The position numbers and the translations under genes are program-made. A stretch of DNA of 64,000 bases from assembly GCA_052148715.1 (NCBI GenBank), contig JBKQHQ010000240.1, positions 1 through 64,000 on the forward strand. The letters run 5' to 3'. Positions 34,796 to 42,748 of this stretch are shown piece after piece. The stretch comes from JBKQHQ01 sp052148715. GTDB lineage: Bacteria; Pseudomonadota; Alphaproteobacteria; Rhizobiales; Xanthobacteraceae. Numbering within the stretch: position 1 is the first letter of the stretch; the number at the start of each line of letters is the position of its first letter. The notes beneath the pieces are model-generated. The model worked only from the letters and a program-made list of their open reading frames with translations. It was not told the DNA's origin and did not search any database.

Positions 34796-35842
34796 TCAAC
34801 GCATCGCGCTCGGTGGCACCCCGAACCAGCGGATTGCAGCTCGCGTAAAGGCGCTGCGGTCGGAATAGCCGAGCTTGTAAGCAATCTCGGCGAGGTCCCG
34901 CCCACCGTCGGCCAATAATGCCTTAGCGCGAGCGCGCCGGACCTCGTCGAGCACGGCCTCAAAGCTTCTGCCGGCGATGGCCAGGCGACGCTGGAGTGTG
35001 CGCGTCGACAGGCCAAGCGCGCCCGCGATCCCAGCCAGCGTCGGCGGCCCTCCGGCTAGGCGGCCACGAATCTCGGTGGCGACCAGTCCGACAATGTCGT
35101 CGATTGCCGGTGCGTCGCTGAGTGCCCTGTCGGCGTACGCGTCGATATATGCGAGCGCGGAAGATGCGATGGGCCGCGCGACGGCAAGAACGGCCGCCCG
35201 TTCAAAGACAAGGCGCCAGTCTGCAGTTCCAAACTTCACGTCGGTCCCGAATATATCGGCGATGACGCCTCCCGTATCACCTGGCGCAACACATGCGAGT
35301 TCCGCTGACACCGGACGCAGGCGCACAGCGAATGCGCGCTCTGGCAGTAGCGCCAGGTTCGCGTTGGCCCAGAGCATCGCTGCAGCCGCGGCTCCGCTCG
35401 AAGGGTTCGCGCCGCTGCCTAAGAGCCGATACGTCACTGTAAAAGAACGATCTTTCACGTCGACCCCGATCCTCACGCCTTCAACCGCAAGGCGGACGTA
35501 GCGCGCGACACGCTCGAAAGCGTCGGTGAGCGACACCGCGTGGACCGCCGCCTCGGCCACCACTCCCCATGCGCTCGGACCGGCGAAAGGCGCGAGCTCT
35601 GCACCGACGCGATGACCGCCGGCAATGTCGGCAAGCGCACCCCATAGCCAAAGAAGCGCCGTTTCTGCGACGCGGCCTGATGTTTGAACTTCGACGCTTC
35701 GGGCCGAGACGCCGGCCCGCAGGGCCTCCACACGCGCGGAATCGACAAGCCCCGCTGCGGTGGCCGCCGCGAGAATGCCGTCGATGAGTTGCGAGGTCGC
35801 CGTCGCATGCCGACCCCGGCTGACCTGAGAGGCGCGCTTCAT
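34796..35842 (-). CDS. AraC-family transcriptional regulator
   Basis: A 348-residue regulator with an N-terminal ligand-sensing domain of the OruR/Arabinose-binding-like type and a C-terminal AraC double helix-turn-helix: LAGIAGALGLSTRTLQRRLA, then the second helix pair with LAEIAYKLGYSDRSAFTRAAIRWFG. Start is ATG 35842 with GAAGG upstream; an AT-rich region 40-60 bases further back suits its promoter. It probably controls the three hydrolases that follow on the same strand. Confidence 0.9.
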   Translation of the reverse strand: MKRASQVSRGRHATATSQLIDGILAAATAAGLVDSARVEALRAGVSARSVEVQTSGRVAETALLWLWGALADIAGGHRVGAELAPFAGPSAWGVVAEAAVHAVSLTDAFERVARYVRLAVEGVRIGVDVKDRSFTVTYRLLGSGANPSSGAAAAAMLWANANLALLPERAFAVRLRPVSAELACVAPGDTGGVIADIFGTDVKFGTADWRLVFERAAVLAVARPIASSALAYIDAYADRALSDAPAIDDIVGLVATEIRGRLAGGPPTLAGIAGALGLSTRTLQRRLAIAGRSFEAVLDEVRRARAKALLADGGRDLAEIAYKLGYSDRSAFTRAAIRWFGVPPSAMR

Positions 35843-36047
35843 GAATGCCGTTACCTTCAGGGCGATTTCAGTAATCCGGTTTGCGACGACGAGCTTTTAA
35901 CTTTTAATATAATATTGGTTCGACAGCAATTTGGGGATGATGCCCCCGCCTAGCTCGGCCGCCGCGGCCATTTCCGCAAAAAGAAAAATCGGCGGCGGCC
36001 CGACCGGCGGCTCGGGTCGGATTCGCCGCGCCGCTCGGCTCCGCCTC

Positions 36048-36440
36048 GACGAACCCGCTGCCCCGGCCGCTCGTCGCCATCGAGCGCGCATCGGGATCCG
36101 TCAGTGAGATCTGCTTATCCCTACTCGCCATCATCTGAGCATTCAATGCGTTGAGACGCTCTATCTCCTCGCGCAGCGTCGCGATCTTCTCCTTGAGCCG
36201 CGTGGTCTTGGCCTCCGGAACCGTCGGACCCTGACGATCAGCGGTGTCGAGCTCGAGAGATAGCGGGCGATGCTCTCATCAATCTGTTCCAGACGCCGCT
36301 TCATCTTGCCCTTGGTGAAGTTCCGCTCCCGCGCGTTGACCGCCTTAAACTTGCTGCCGTCGATGGCCACGCTCGCCTCGCCCGGCAGATCGAGGCGCCG
36401 GCACAGCAGAACGAGGCGCGGCAGACTTTGCTGGCCCAGG
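36048..36440 (-). pseudogene. Transposase remnant (IS1182-like)
   Basis: Three stretches on the minus strand spell the middle of an IS1182-type transposase: LPRLVLLCRRLDLPGEASVA, then AIDGSKFKAVNARERNFTKG, and after a frameshift near 36257 LDTADRQGPTVPEAKTTRLKEK and SLTDPDARSMATSGRGSGFV. Both ends of the gene are missing and no terminal inverted repeats were found. It is 70 bases from the junction where the inserted block meets the MFS N-terminal part. Confidence 0.8.
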
Positions 36441-36512
36441 TCGTGTCGCGCGCCGGGGATCGCGTCCGTTCAGGTTGACCCGCGATGCTGAGCAGATCGC
36501 AAGACGGTCGTT

Positions 36513-36727
36513 CCAAACCGGTCCAACAAGACGCCGAAGGGGAGCTGCGCCAGCGAGAACGTCAGGAAGTACATCGAGGTCAAAAGCCCGAGCTGCTCGG
36601 CGTCGATGTGCAGCTCGTGCGTCAGTTGCTCCGAAATGAGCGCATTGATGCTGCGATACAGATAAGAGAGATAGTAGCCGGCCGCAAAGGGCGCGAACAC
36701 CAGCAGAATACGCTGGGAGGTCCGCAT
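36513..36727 (-). pseudogene. MFS transporter, N-terminal part (split gene)
   Basis: About 71 codons starting MRTSQRILLVFAPFAAGYYL, with helix 1 and helix 2 (LTSMYFLTFSLAQLPFGVLLDRFG), then an abrupt change to TTVLRSAQHRG. The break is inside the conserved D-R-x-G-P-R loop and the rest of the transporter resumes at 28446. A GTG at 36751 is an alternative start. Confidence 0.85.
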
Positions 36728-36747
36728 CGGCGTGGCTTCACTCGGGT

Positions 36748-36957
36748 TCACGGATGCTCCTTGGCCGCGAGGCGCACCCTGCCTGTGATGGAGCCTGCCG
36801 AAGCGCCCGCCTCGCCGGCCGGCGACCGGCGGAAGAGGCGAGCGAGCAGGCGACGGATCCGCACCTTGACGTACCGAGTGCGGGCATGCTGCGCGCGCTC
36901 CCAGACGGTGCTGAGCCCATCGATCAAGATCGGATTTTCTTGCTGCTGATCCATCAT
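36748..36957 (-). CDS. Small basic hypothetical protein
   Basis: A ~69-residue frame starting MMDQQQENPILIDGL, with a basic helix (RYVKVRIRRLLARLFRR). GAGGGG lies before the start and the gene ends just before the MFS start, suggesting cotranscription. No family recognised. Confidence 0.4.
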   Translation of the reverse strand: MMDQQQENPILIDGLSTVWERAQHARTRYVKVRIRRLLARLFRRSPAGEAGASAGSITGRVRLAAKEHP

Positions 36958-37147
36958 GGTCCCCTCGACGATGCAATCCGTCAGCGATCCGTGAACGGGC
37001 AGCGTGCCTGACACTGACGGCGCCAACGTCGAACCATGTGACACGTTGAACGCGTGGTCGGGAGGCGGCCGGCCGGCACGCCCGTTGCCGGCCACCAAAC
37101 GAATTGAAAGGGTCCGATTGCCCCGCGGCGGAGGGCGTGAAAGCAAC

Positions 37148-37434
37148 TTATTTGCGCTCGACAGAAATGGCTTGGCAGTCGGACGAACCGACATTTTCGG
37201 TGGTATCCGACGGCGCAATCGGTGCCGCCATGGCAGTACCGGCCTGGTTGGCGATGTCCCTCGTCGTCTTGCCCTCCGGCGCGTACACGCGAATTGCGCA
37301 GTCGTTGAGAGAATGGATACCCGAGGGAACCCGGTGCGAATGCGGCTTGTCGTGCGCGCCTTTTTTCACGTGGCTGCGATCACGCGAAAGTTCTGGTCCT
37401 CGAAAATGACCTTATCGACGTCCGGAGTCGCCCT
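37148..37434 (-). pseudogene. Cupin-like protein gene with frameshift
   Basis: Two minus frames join to KVIFEDQNFRVIAAT, then KKGAHDKPHSHRVPSGIHSL and IRVYAPEGKTTRDIANQAGTAM, ending SSDCQAISVERK. The H-x-H-x-P arrangement and spacing look like a small cupin found in Bradyrhizobium relatives. The join is at a run of six A/T bases near 37370 where one base seems lost (Trp codon expected). The N-terminus is also interrupted by a stop. Confidence 0.55.
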
Positions 37435-37846
37435 GGTACGTCAGGGGCGGCCAATTTACAGCACTTGTGTTGACAGTGATTCGGGACATGATAGAATGCG
37501 CGCGATTCAACTGGAGCCACCGATGGGTGCGAGCGTCACGTCGCTGCGCCGCGGCAGCGGCGTCATCATGCGCGCTTGGCGTGGAAAGCGTGCGAGCCGG
37601 CGCGACGTGTTGCGCTCCTTGCCGCGCCGCCGTCGCGGACATGCGCGATCGGCCGCCTGTTGTTCTCCTGTATTTTCAGGCCGTGCTACCGTTTCGCACC
37701 GCGCGGCTTGCGGTTGCGCGCTGCCGCCGAGGGCTCGGGCCTATCCGCGCGTCCCGCCGGAGCCGACTAAATTTGGCGGCTACGAAGGCGAGACGCTATC
37801 GGGGCGAAGACGCGGCGTCCGGATCATGAACCAAGAAATGATGCCT
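37435..37846. other. Gene-poor stretch
   Basis: I see no supportable gene here. Open frames on both strands are Arg/Ala/Cys-rich without motifs or ribosome-binding sites. Confidence 0.5.
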
Positions 37847-38065
37847 AGCTCCGGTGGCAGCTCATCCTGAAACATCCAAGAATTGCCGAATCCCGAAACG
37901 AACCCACGGAGGACCGGAAGACGATGTGAAACAGAGGCGCCCAGCTCCGGTGGCAGCGCATCCTGAAACATCCAGGAATTGCCGAATCCCGAAACGAACC
38001 CACGGGGAACTGAATGACGATGTGAAACGGAGGCGCCCAACTGCGGTGGCGACTCATCATGAACC
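37847..38065. repeat. 96-base tandem repeat, 2.3 copies
   Basis: Unit 1 is 37847-37942 and unit 2 is 37943-38038, each 96 bases and differing at only a few positions; a third, partial and more diverged unit starts at 38039. As 96 is divisible by three, frames stay open through the array on both strands (minus frame repeats SGFGNSWMFQDxLPPEL; plus frame repeats NCRIPKRTHG). It lies just downstream of the flavin-reductase-like gene. Confidence 0.85.
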
Positions 38066-38076
38066 AGCTCAACGGC

Positions 38077-38742
38077 TCAGGATGCGGTTTTGTCGGAGCT
38101 CGCTCTCGGGCGATCCAGCCACTCGCCGTAAGAGAGGCGCGTCAGCGAAAAAACCTCGCCAAGGCGGGCGTAATAGTTGCCATAGAGGCGCGCGACCGGC
38201 CGGTAGGTGCCGATGTTCACGCGCAGCGTCGCGGGGTCGATGATTCCGGCACGCGCGTGCACATAAACCACCTGGCCGATGCTGAGCCGGCGCGTCGCGC
38301 TCACTTCGAGGGTCAGATGATGGCGGCACTCGAGCGCGATCGGCGCCTCGGCGATACGCGGCACTGGGCCGGTCGCTCCGGGCCGCAGGGACAGGCCCGC
38401 GGCATCGACCTCGCTGACGTCGCGCGGGAAGTCGACCGCGCAGACGTTCATCCGCTCGGCCAGCGCCTCGTCGACCAGATTGACCACGAACGAGCCGATC
38501 TTAAGGAGATTGGTCGGCGTGTCCTTGGGCGTGCCGTCCGGCTTGGACTGCAGCCCGAGCACGACCAGCGGCGGCTCTTCGCTGAACACGTTGAAGAATG
38601 AGAACGGCGCCGCATTGACGATGCCGCCCGGACCGAGCGTGGTCACGAGGGCGATCGGCCGCGGCACGACGAGCCCGGTCAGGAGCTTGTAGCGCTGCGG
38701 CCCCGGCAGGGTCGCGAAGTCGAAAGTGAGGTCTGCGGTCAT
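38077..38742 (-). CDS. Flavin reductase-like (DIM6/NTAB) protein
   Basis: A 221-residue FMN-binding split-barrel protein. The family pattern is clear: YKLLTGLVVPRPIALVTTL near the start, NAAPFSFFNVFSEEPPLVVLGL, KDTPTNLL, and FVVNLVDEALAERMN. Such proteins reduce flavin for partner oxygenases or bind FMN. It starts four bases after the carbamoylase stop codon and ends the six-gene operon with the amino-acid ABC importer. Confidence 0.88.
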   Translation of the reverse strand: MTADLTFDFATLPGPQRYKLLTGLVVPRPIALVTTLGPGGIVNAAPFSFFNVFSEEPPLVVLGLQSKPDGTPKDTPTNLLKIGSFVVNLVDEALAERMNVCAVDFPRDVSEVDAAGLSLRPGATGPVPRIAEAPIALECRHHLTLEVSATRRLSIGQVVYVHARAGIIDPATLRVNIGTYRPVARLYGNYYARLGEVFSLTRLSYGEWLDRPRASSDKTAS

Positions 38743-38746
38743 GCGG

Positions 38747-39682
38747 CTATGTCTCGGGTGGCAGGATGACGCCGGTCTGGCTGGTGATCCGGCCGTAATG
38801 CTCGATGCGCCGGTGGCGCTTGAAGTCGAAGATGGTTTCCTTGCCGAAAATCGTCGCGTCGAGATCGCAATCGGCGACGATCAGCTCGTCGCCCTCGCCC
38901 GTCGCCTGCGCGACGATCTCGCCTTCCGGATTGACGATGAGGCTGCCGGCGATCATCGGAAAACCGTCCTCCGCGCCCCCCTTGGCGACGGCGACCACCC
39001 AGGTCGAGTTCTGATAGGCGCCCGCCTGCAGCGTCAGGCGATTATGAAAGAGCCGTTGGGCCAGGCCCTCGGTGGCGCGCTGCGCGTTGACGGCGGGCGT
39101 GTTGTAGCCAAGCGCGATCAGCTCCACGCCTTGCAGCCCCATGACCCGATAGGTCTCCGGCCAGCGGCGGTCATTGCAGATGCACATGCCGAGGATGCCG
39201 CCCATGGTCCGCCAGACCGGAAAACCGAGGTCGCCGGGCTCGAAGTAGCGCTTCTCCAGATGCTGGAAGGCGCGTTGCGGGTCGAACTCGGAATGGCCCG
39301 GCAGGTGCACCTTGCGATAGCGGCCGACGATGGAGCCGGTCTTGTCGACGAGGACCGCGGTGTTGAAATGGTGGCCGTCCGGCGTCAACTCGGCATAGCC
39401 GAACGAAAGCCCGATGCCATGCCGCGCGGCCCGTTCGAACAGCGGACGCGTAGCGGCGTTCGGCATCTCGCGCTCGAACCAGGCGTCGATCTCGGCCTGA
39501 TCGGTCATATACCAGCGGGGGAAGAATGTGGTCAGCGCAAGCTCTGGATAGACCACGAGGTCGCATGAGCGCGCCTTCGCCTGATCGAGCAGATCGATCA
39601 TCCGGCGCACGGCCGCCTGCCGGCTATCCGCCTTGTGGATCGGCCCCATCTGGGCGGCGCCGACGCGCAGCACTCGGCTCAC
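38747..39682 (-). CDS. N-carbamoyl-D-amino acid hydrolase-like nitrilase-family amidase
   Basis: A 311-residue carbon-nitrogen hydrolase with the Glu-Lys-Cys triad: Glu47 in VVYPELAL, Lys in GRYRKVHLPG and Cys in GMCICNDRRWPE. The sequence around the Cys (CNDRRWPE) and ALGYNTP are features of D-carbamoylases, which cleave N-carbamoyl-D-amino acids to the amino acid, CO2 and ammonia. Start is GTG 39682 with GGGGGAA upstream. It follows the ABC permease by 19 bases. Together with the hydantoinase at 25.7 kb it would complete hydantoin breakdown. Confidence 0.9.
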   Translation of the reverse strand: MSRVLRVGAAQMGPIHKADSRQAAVRRMIDLLDQAKARSCDLVVYPELALTTFFPRWYMTDQAEIDAWFEREMPNAATRPLFERAARHGIGLSFGYAELTPDGHHFNTAVLVDKTGSIVGRYRKVHLPGHSEFDPQRAFQHLEKRYFEPGDLGFPVWRTMGGILGMCICNDRRWPETYRVMGLQGVELIALGYNTPAVNAQRATEGLAQRLFHNRLTLQAGAYQNSTWVVAVAKGGAEDGFPMIAGSLIVNPEGEIVAQATGEGDELIVADCDLDATIFGKETIFDFKRHRRIEHYGRITSQTGVILPPET

Positions 39683-39701
39683 GTTTTTCCCCCATTTCCC
39701 C

Positions 39702-40367
39702 TTAAGCGGCGATCCGCCGTTCGAGCCGGCTAACCAGACGCACGACCGGCCACAGCAGCACGAGGTAGATCGCGGCGGCCAGAACGATCGGCGAAGAGTT
39801 GAAGGTAACCGATCGCGCCATGTCGGCGGAATATAGGAGTTCCGGCAGCGCGACAACGCTGGCGATCGACGTGAGCTTCACCACTTCCACCGTGTTGGAC
39901 ACGAGATCAGGCAGCACGTTACGCACCGCCTGGGGCAGCACGACATAGGCGAGCGTCTGATGCCGCTTGAGGCCGGTGGAGCGCGCGGCATCCCATTGGC
40001 CCGCGCCGATGCTCTCGATGCCGGCGCGGTAGATTTCGCCGTAATAGCTCGACGCGTTGAGGAAGAAAGCGACCGCGACGGCAGCCAGCGGCGACAGCCG
40101 CAGACCGGCGAACGGCAGGCCGGAATAAACGAAAATCAGCAGCACCAGCGGCGGCACGGCGCGAAAGAAATCTATTCCCGCCAACGTGGCGAACCGCAGC
40201 GGACGCAGCCGCGACAGCGACAGGAGGGCGAACGCGAGCCCCCCGGCAAGCCCGAGCGGGACGACCACCAGGCACAGGATGATCGTCTGCCGCAGCCCCG
40301 CGAGCACCAGCGGCAGCGACCGCTCCATGATGGCGAGGTCGAAGAACTGGTGGACGAGCGCCTCCAT
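39702..40367 (-). CDS. Polar amino-acid ABC transporter permease 2
   Basis: A 221-residue permease of the HisM/GlnP type. It has about five membrane helices and the cytoplasmic EAA loop (GAGQWDAARSTGLKRHQTLAYVVLPQAVRNVLP). FFRAVPPLVLLIF is the usual second-helix motif. The ATG shares a base with the stop of the upstream permease (TGATG), so the two are coupled and probably form a heterodimer. Confidence 0.9.
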   Translation of the reverse strand: MEALVHQFFDLAIMERSLPLVLAGLRQTIILCLVVVPLGLAGGLAFALLSLSRLRPLRFATLAGIDFFRAVPPLVLLIFVYSGLPFAGLRLSPLAAVAVAFFLNASSYYGEIYRAGIESIGAGQWDAARSTGLKRHQTLAYVVLPQAVRNVLPDLVSNTVEVVKLTSIASVVALPELLYSADMARSVTFNSSPIVLAAAIYLVLLWPVVRLVSRLERRIAA

Positions 40368-41050
40368 CAGGCCCTCCGCCAGGCAAAGCGCGTCTCGAGA
40401 TAGCGGCCGAGCACGACGACCGGAACGAACAGGATCACGTAGGCGAGCGCCCCCATCATCAGCGGGGTGGCATTGCCGGAGAAGGACTGCCCGGTCGTCG
40501 CCTGGTTGAGGATTTCGCCGACGCCGATCACGGTGCCGAGCGCCGTGTTCTTGGTGATCGCGACGGTGCGGTTGGTGAGCGGCGGAATCGTCAGGCGCAC
40601 CGCCTGCGGCAACACCACGTAGGTCAGCGTGCCGAGAAAGCCGAGCCCGGTCGAGCGCGCCGCCTCCCATTGACCCTTCGGTACCGACAATATCCCGGCC
40701 CAGAAAATCTCCTCCGCGAAGGCGGCGAGCACGAGCGCGAGCACGATCCACAGCACCGCGAACGACGGCAGGCTGATCCCGACATTCGGCAGGCCAAAAT
40801 AGACGAGCAGAACGAGAACCAGCGGCGGCAACGCGCGGAGCACGTCGACGAAGACGACGATCAGCACGTTGACCGGCAGCACGCGGAACGCGCGCACGAC
40901 CGCCAGGGCGAGGCCGAGCGCGATGCCGGTGATTACGACCGCTAAGGCGATCTCGATCGTCACCACGACGCCGGCCATGATCGAGGGAAAATACAGCTTG
41001 ATCAGTTGCCACTTGAAGAACGCGTCGAGAAAGCGCGACCAGGCATCCAT
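40367..41050 (-). CDS. Polar amino-acid ABC transporter permease 1
   Basis: A 227-residue HisM/GlnP-type permease. It has VDVLRALPPLVLVLLVYFGLP and the EAA loop PKGQWEAARSTGLGFLGTLTYVVLPQAVRLTIPPL. ATG 41050 starts seven bases after the ATPase stop. It is paired with the following permease. Confidence 0.9.
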   Translation of the reverse strand: MDAWSRFLDAFFKWQLIKLYFPSIMAGVVVTIEIALAVVITGIALGLALAVVRAFRVLPVNVLIVVFVDVLRALPPLVLVLLVYFGLPNVGISLPSFAVLWIVLALVLAAFAEEIFWAGILSVPKGQWEAARSTGLGFLGTLTYVVLPQAVRLTIPPLTNRTVAITKNTALGTVIGVGEILNQATTGQSFSGNATPLMMGALAYVILFVPVVVLGRYLETRFAWRRA

Positions 41051-41057
41051 GACCGTC

Positions 41058-41804
41058 TCAGCGCGCAATCTCGGCAATGAACGCGCGGGTGCGGACCTCG
41101 CGCGGCGTGGATAAGATCAGCTCGGGCGGCCCCTCCTCCACGATCGCGCCATGGTCCATGAAAATGATCCGGTCGGCGGCGTCGCGCGCGAAGCGCATCT
41201 CGTGACTCACGATCAGCATGGTCATGCCGCCGCGCTTGAGCTCGCGCACGACGTTAAGCACGCTGCCGACGAGCTCCGGATCGAGCGCGGAGGTCGGCTC
41301 GTCGAACAGCATCATGCTCGGCTCGAGCGCGAGCGCGCGGGCGATCGCGACCCGCTGCTGCTGGCCGCCGGAGAGCTCAGCCGGATAGGAGCGCGCCTTG
41401 CCGCCCAATCCCACGCGCTCAAGCGCGGCGATGCCGATCGCGTCGGCCTCGGCGCGCGGCTTGCGCAACACCGTGCGCAGCGCCAGCGTGACGTTGCCGA
41501 GCGCCGTCATATGCGGATAGAGGTTGAACGACTGGAACACCATGCCGATCCTCCGCCGCATGGCGTTGATGTCGGTCGACGGCGCCATGATGTCGACGCC
41601 CTCGATGCGGATCGAGCCGCCGGTCGGCTCCTCGAGGCGGTTGCAGCAGCGCAACAAGGTGCTCTTGCCCGATCCCGACGGCCCGATGATGAACACCAGC
41701 TCCTGCGGCAGAACTACGAGATCGATGCCGCGCAGCACCTCGACGCCGTTGAAACTCTTGCGCAGACCCCGCGCCTCGAGAATAGGCGGCCGATCGTTCG
41801 CCAT
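41058..41804 (-). CDS. Polar amino-acid ABC transporter ATP-binding protein
   Basis: A 248-residue ATPase of the GlnQ/HisP type. Walker A is GPSGSGKST, the Q loop is VFQSFNLYPH, the signature is LSGGQQQR, Walker B is MMLFDEPTSALDP and the switch His is in VSHEM. ATG 41804 lies 14 bases after the substrate-binding protein's stop. Confidence 0.95.
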   Translation of the reverse strand: MANDRPPILEARGLRKSFNGVEVLRGIDLVVLPQELVFIIGPSGSGKSTLLRCCNRLEEPTGGSIRIEGVDIMAPSTDINAMRRRIGMVFQSFNLYPHMTALGNVTLALRTVLRKPRAEADAIGIAALERVGLGGKARSYPAELSGGQQQRVAIARALALEPSMMLFDEPTSALDPELVGSVLNVVRELKRGGMTMLIVSHEMRFARDAADRIIFMDHGAIVEEGPPELILSTPREVRTRAFIAEIAR

Positions 41805-41818
41805 CGCCGCCCGTGCGT

Positions 41819-42661
41819 TCAGCCGCAGGCCGGCGTGTGCGCAGTCGGATCGTAGCCCGGCATGTCGGGAACGCCGTAGCCCGGAAAAACCGTCACCGCG
41901 GCGGAGCCGGCAAGCGGCTTTGTGCCGAACCACTTCTCGTGCATCGTCGCCATCGTGCCGTCGAGCTTCATGCATTCGATCGCATTCTCGATGGTCTTGC
42001 GCAACTCCCCCGAGTCCTTGCGCAACGGCGCGGCCCAAACCAAGCCGGTCGAGTAGAGGTACGACAATTCGAGCTGCGGATTGTTCTTTGCCGCCCAGGC
42101 AATCACGGTATTGCCGGCCACATTGGCGTCGGCGCGGCCGACCAGCAGCGCCTGCACGGCGTCGGTCTGGGTGCCGAAGGATTCCACCTTCCAGCCGATC
42201 TTGGCCTCGAGCCCGCGCGCCCACGCATCGTAGGCCGACCCCTTGTTCACGGAGACGACCTTGCCCTTGAGATCCTCGAGCTGACCGACCTTCGGCGCAC
42301 CCTTCTTGATCAGGAATTGGAAATCGGTGTTGAGATAACCTTCGGTGAACAGCATATTCTCAGCGCGCTCTTTCGTTACCGTGGTCGGCGCGGCCAGAAA
42401 GTCGTAGGTGCCGGCCTGCAGCGCCGGGATAAGCCCGGAATACTGCGCGGCGTCGATGACGATCTTGCGCTTGAGGCGCTTGGCGATCTCGTTGGCAAGA
42501 TCGATGTTGAATCCCTCGTACCCGCCCGACAAACTGGGCGACGCGTGGGGTGCGAATGTGCCGTCGACGGCGGTGCGCAACGGAGGAAGCTCTTGACCGA
42601 AGAGCGGCGACGTGACGAAGAGCAGCGCAACGCCCGCCAACGAGAGTGCATGTCGTGCCAT
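41819..42661 (-). CDS. ABC transporter substrate-binding protein (family 3)
   Basis: A 280-residue periplasmic binding protein. A signal peptide ends near FGQ/ELPP; the mature protein has the family-3 pattern GGYEGFNIDLANEIAKRL, then YDFLAAPTTVTKERAENMLFTEGY. Three Cys-poor lobes end in a short tail. Start is ATG 42661 with AGGGGATT upstream. It is first in the operon running through to the flavin-reductase-like gene. Likely ligand is an amino acid, hydantoin or N-carbamoyl amino acid, judged from the neighbours only. Confidence 0.92.
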   Translation of the reverse strand: MARHALSLAGVALLFVTSPLFGQELPPLRTAVDGTFAPHASPSLSGGYEGFNIDLANEIAKRLKRKIVIDAAQYSGLIPALQAGTYDFLAAPTTVTKERAENMLFTEGYLNTDFQFLIKKGAPKVGQLEDLKGKVVSVNKGSAYDAWARGLEAKIGWKVESFGTQTDAVQALLVGRADANVAGNTVIAWAAKNNPQLELSYLYSTGLVWAAPLRKDSGELRKTIENAIECMKLDGTMATMHEKWFGTKPLAGSAAVTVFPGYGVPDMPGYDPTAHTPACG

Positions 42662-42748
42662 GGAATCCCCTGCAACGCGCGTGATCAACGCCTGCGTGCA
42701 CTATAGCAACCGACAGAAGCCCGACAAGGCGATTACGGAGGCAAGACA

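Noticed and set aside
28447..36512. Target-site duplication: ACGGTCG occurs at both ends of the inserted block
   Set aside because: If it were a duplicated host sequence, the restored transporter would gain out-of-frame bases at DRFG-PRK. It is more likely chance or part of the block.
37004..37870. A 288-codon open frame on the plus strand
   Set aside because: It is Arg/Gly/Cys-rich, crosses the cupin remnant antisense, and has no motif or ribosome-binding site.
37847..38065. A CRISPR array
   Set aside because: The units are contiguous 96-base tandem copies, with no alternation of short repeats and unique spacers, and no cas genes.
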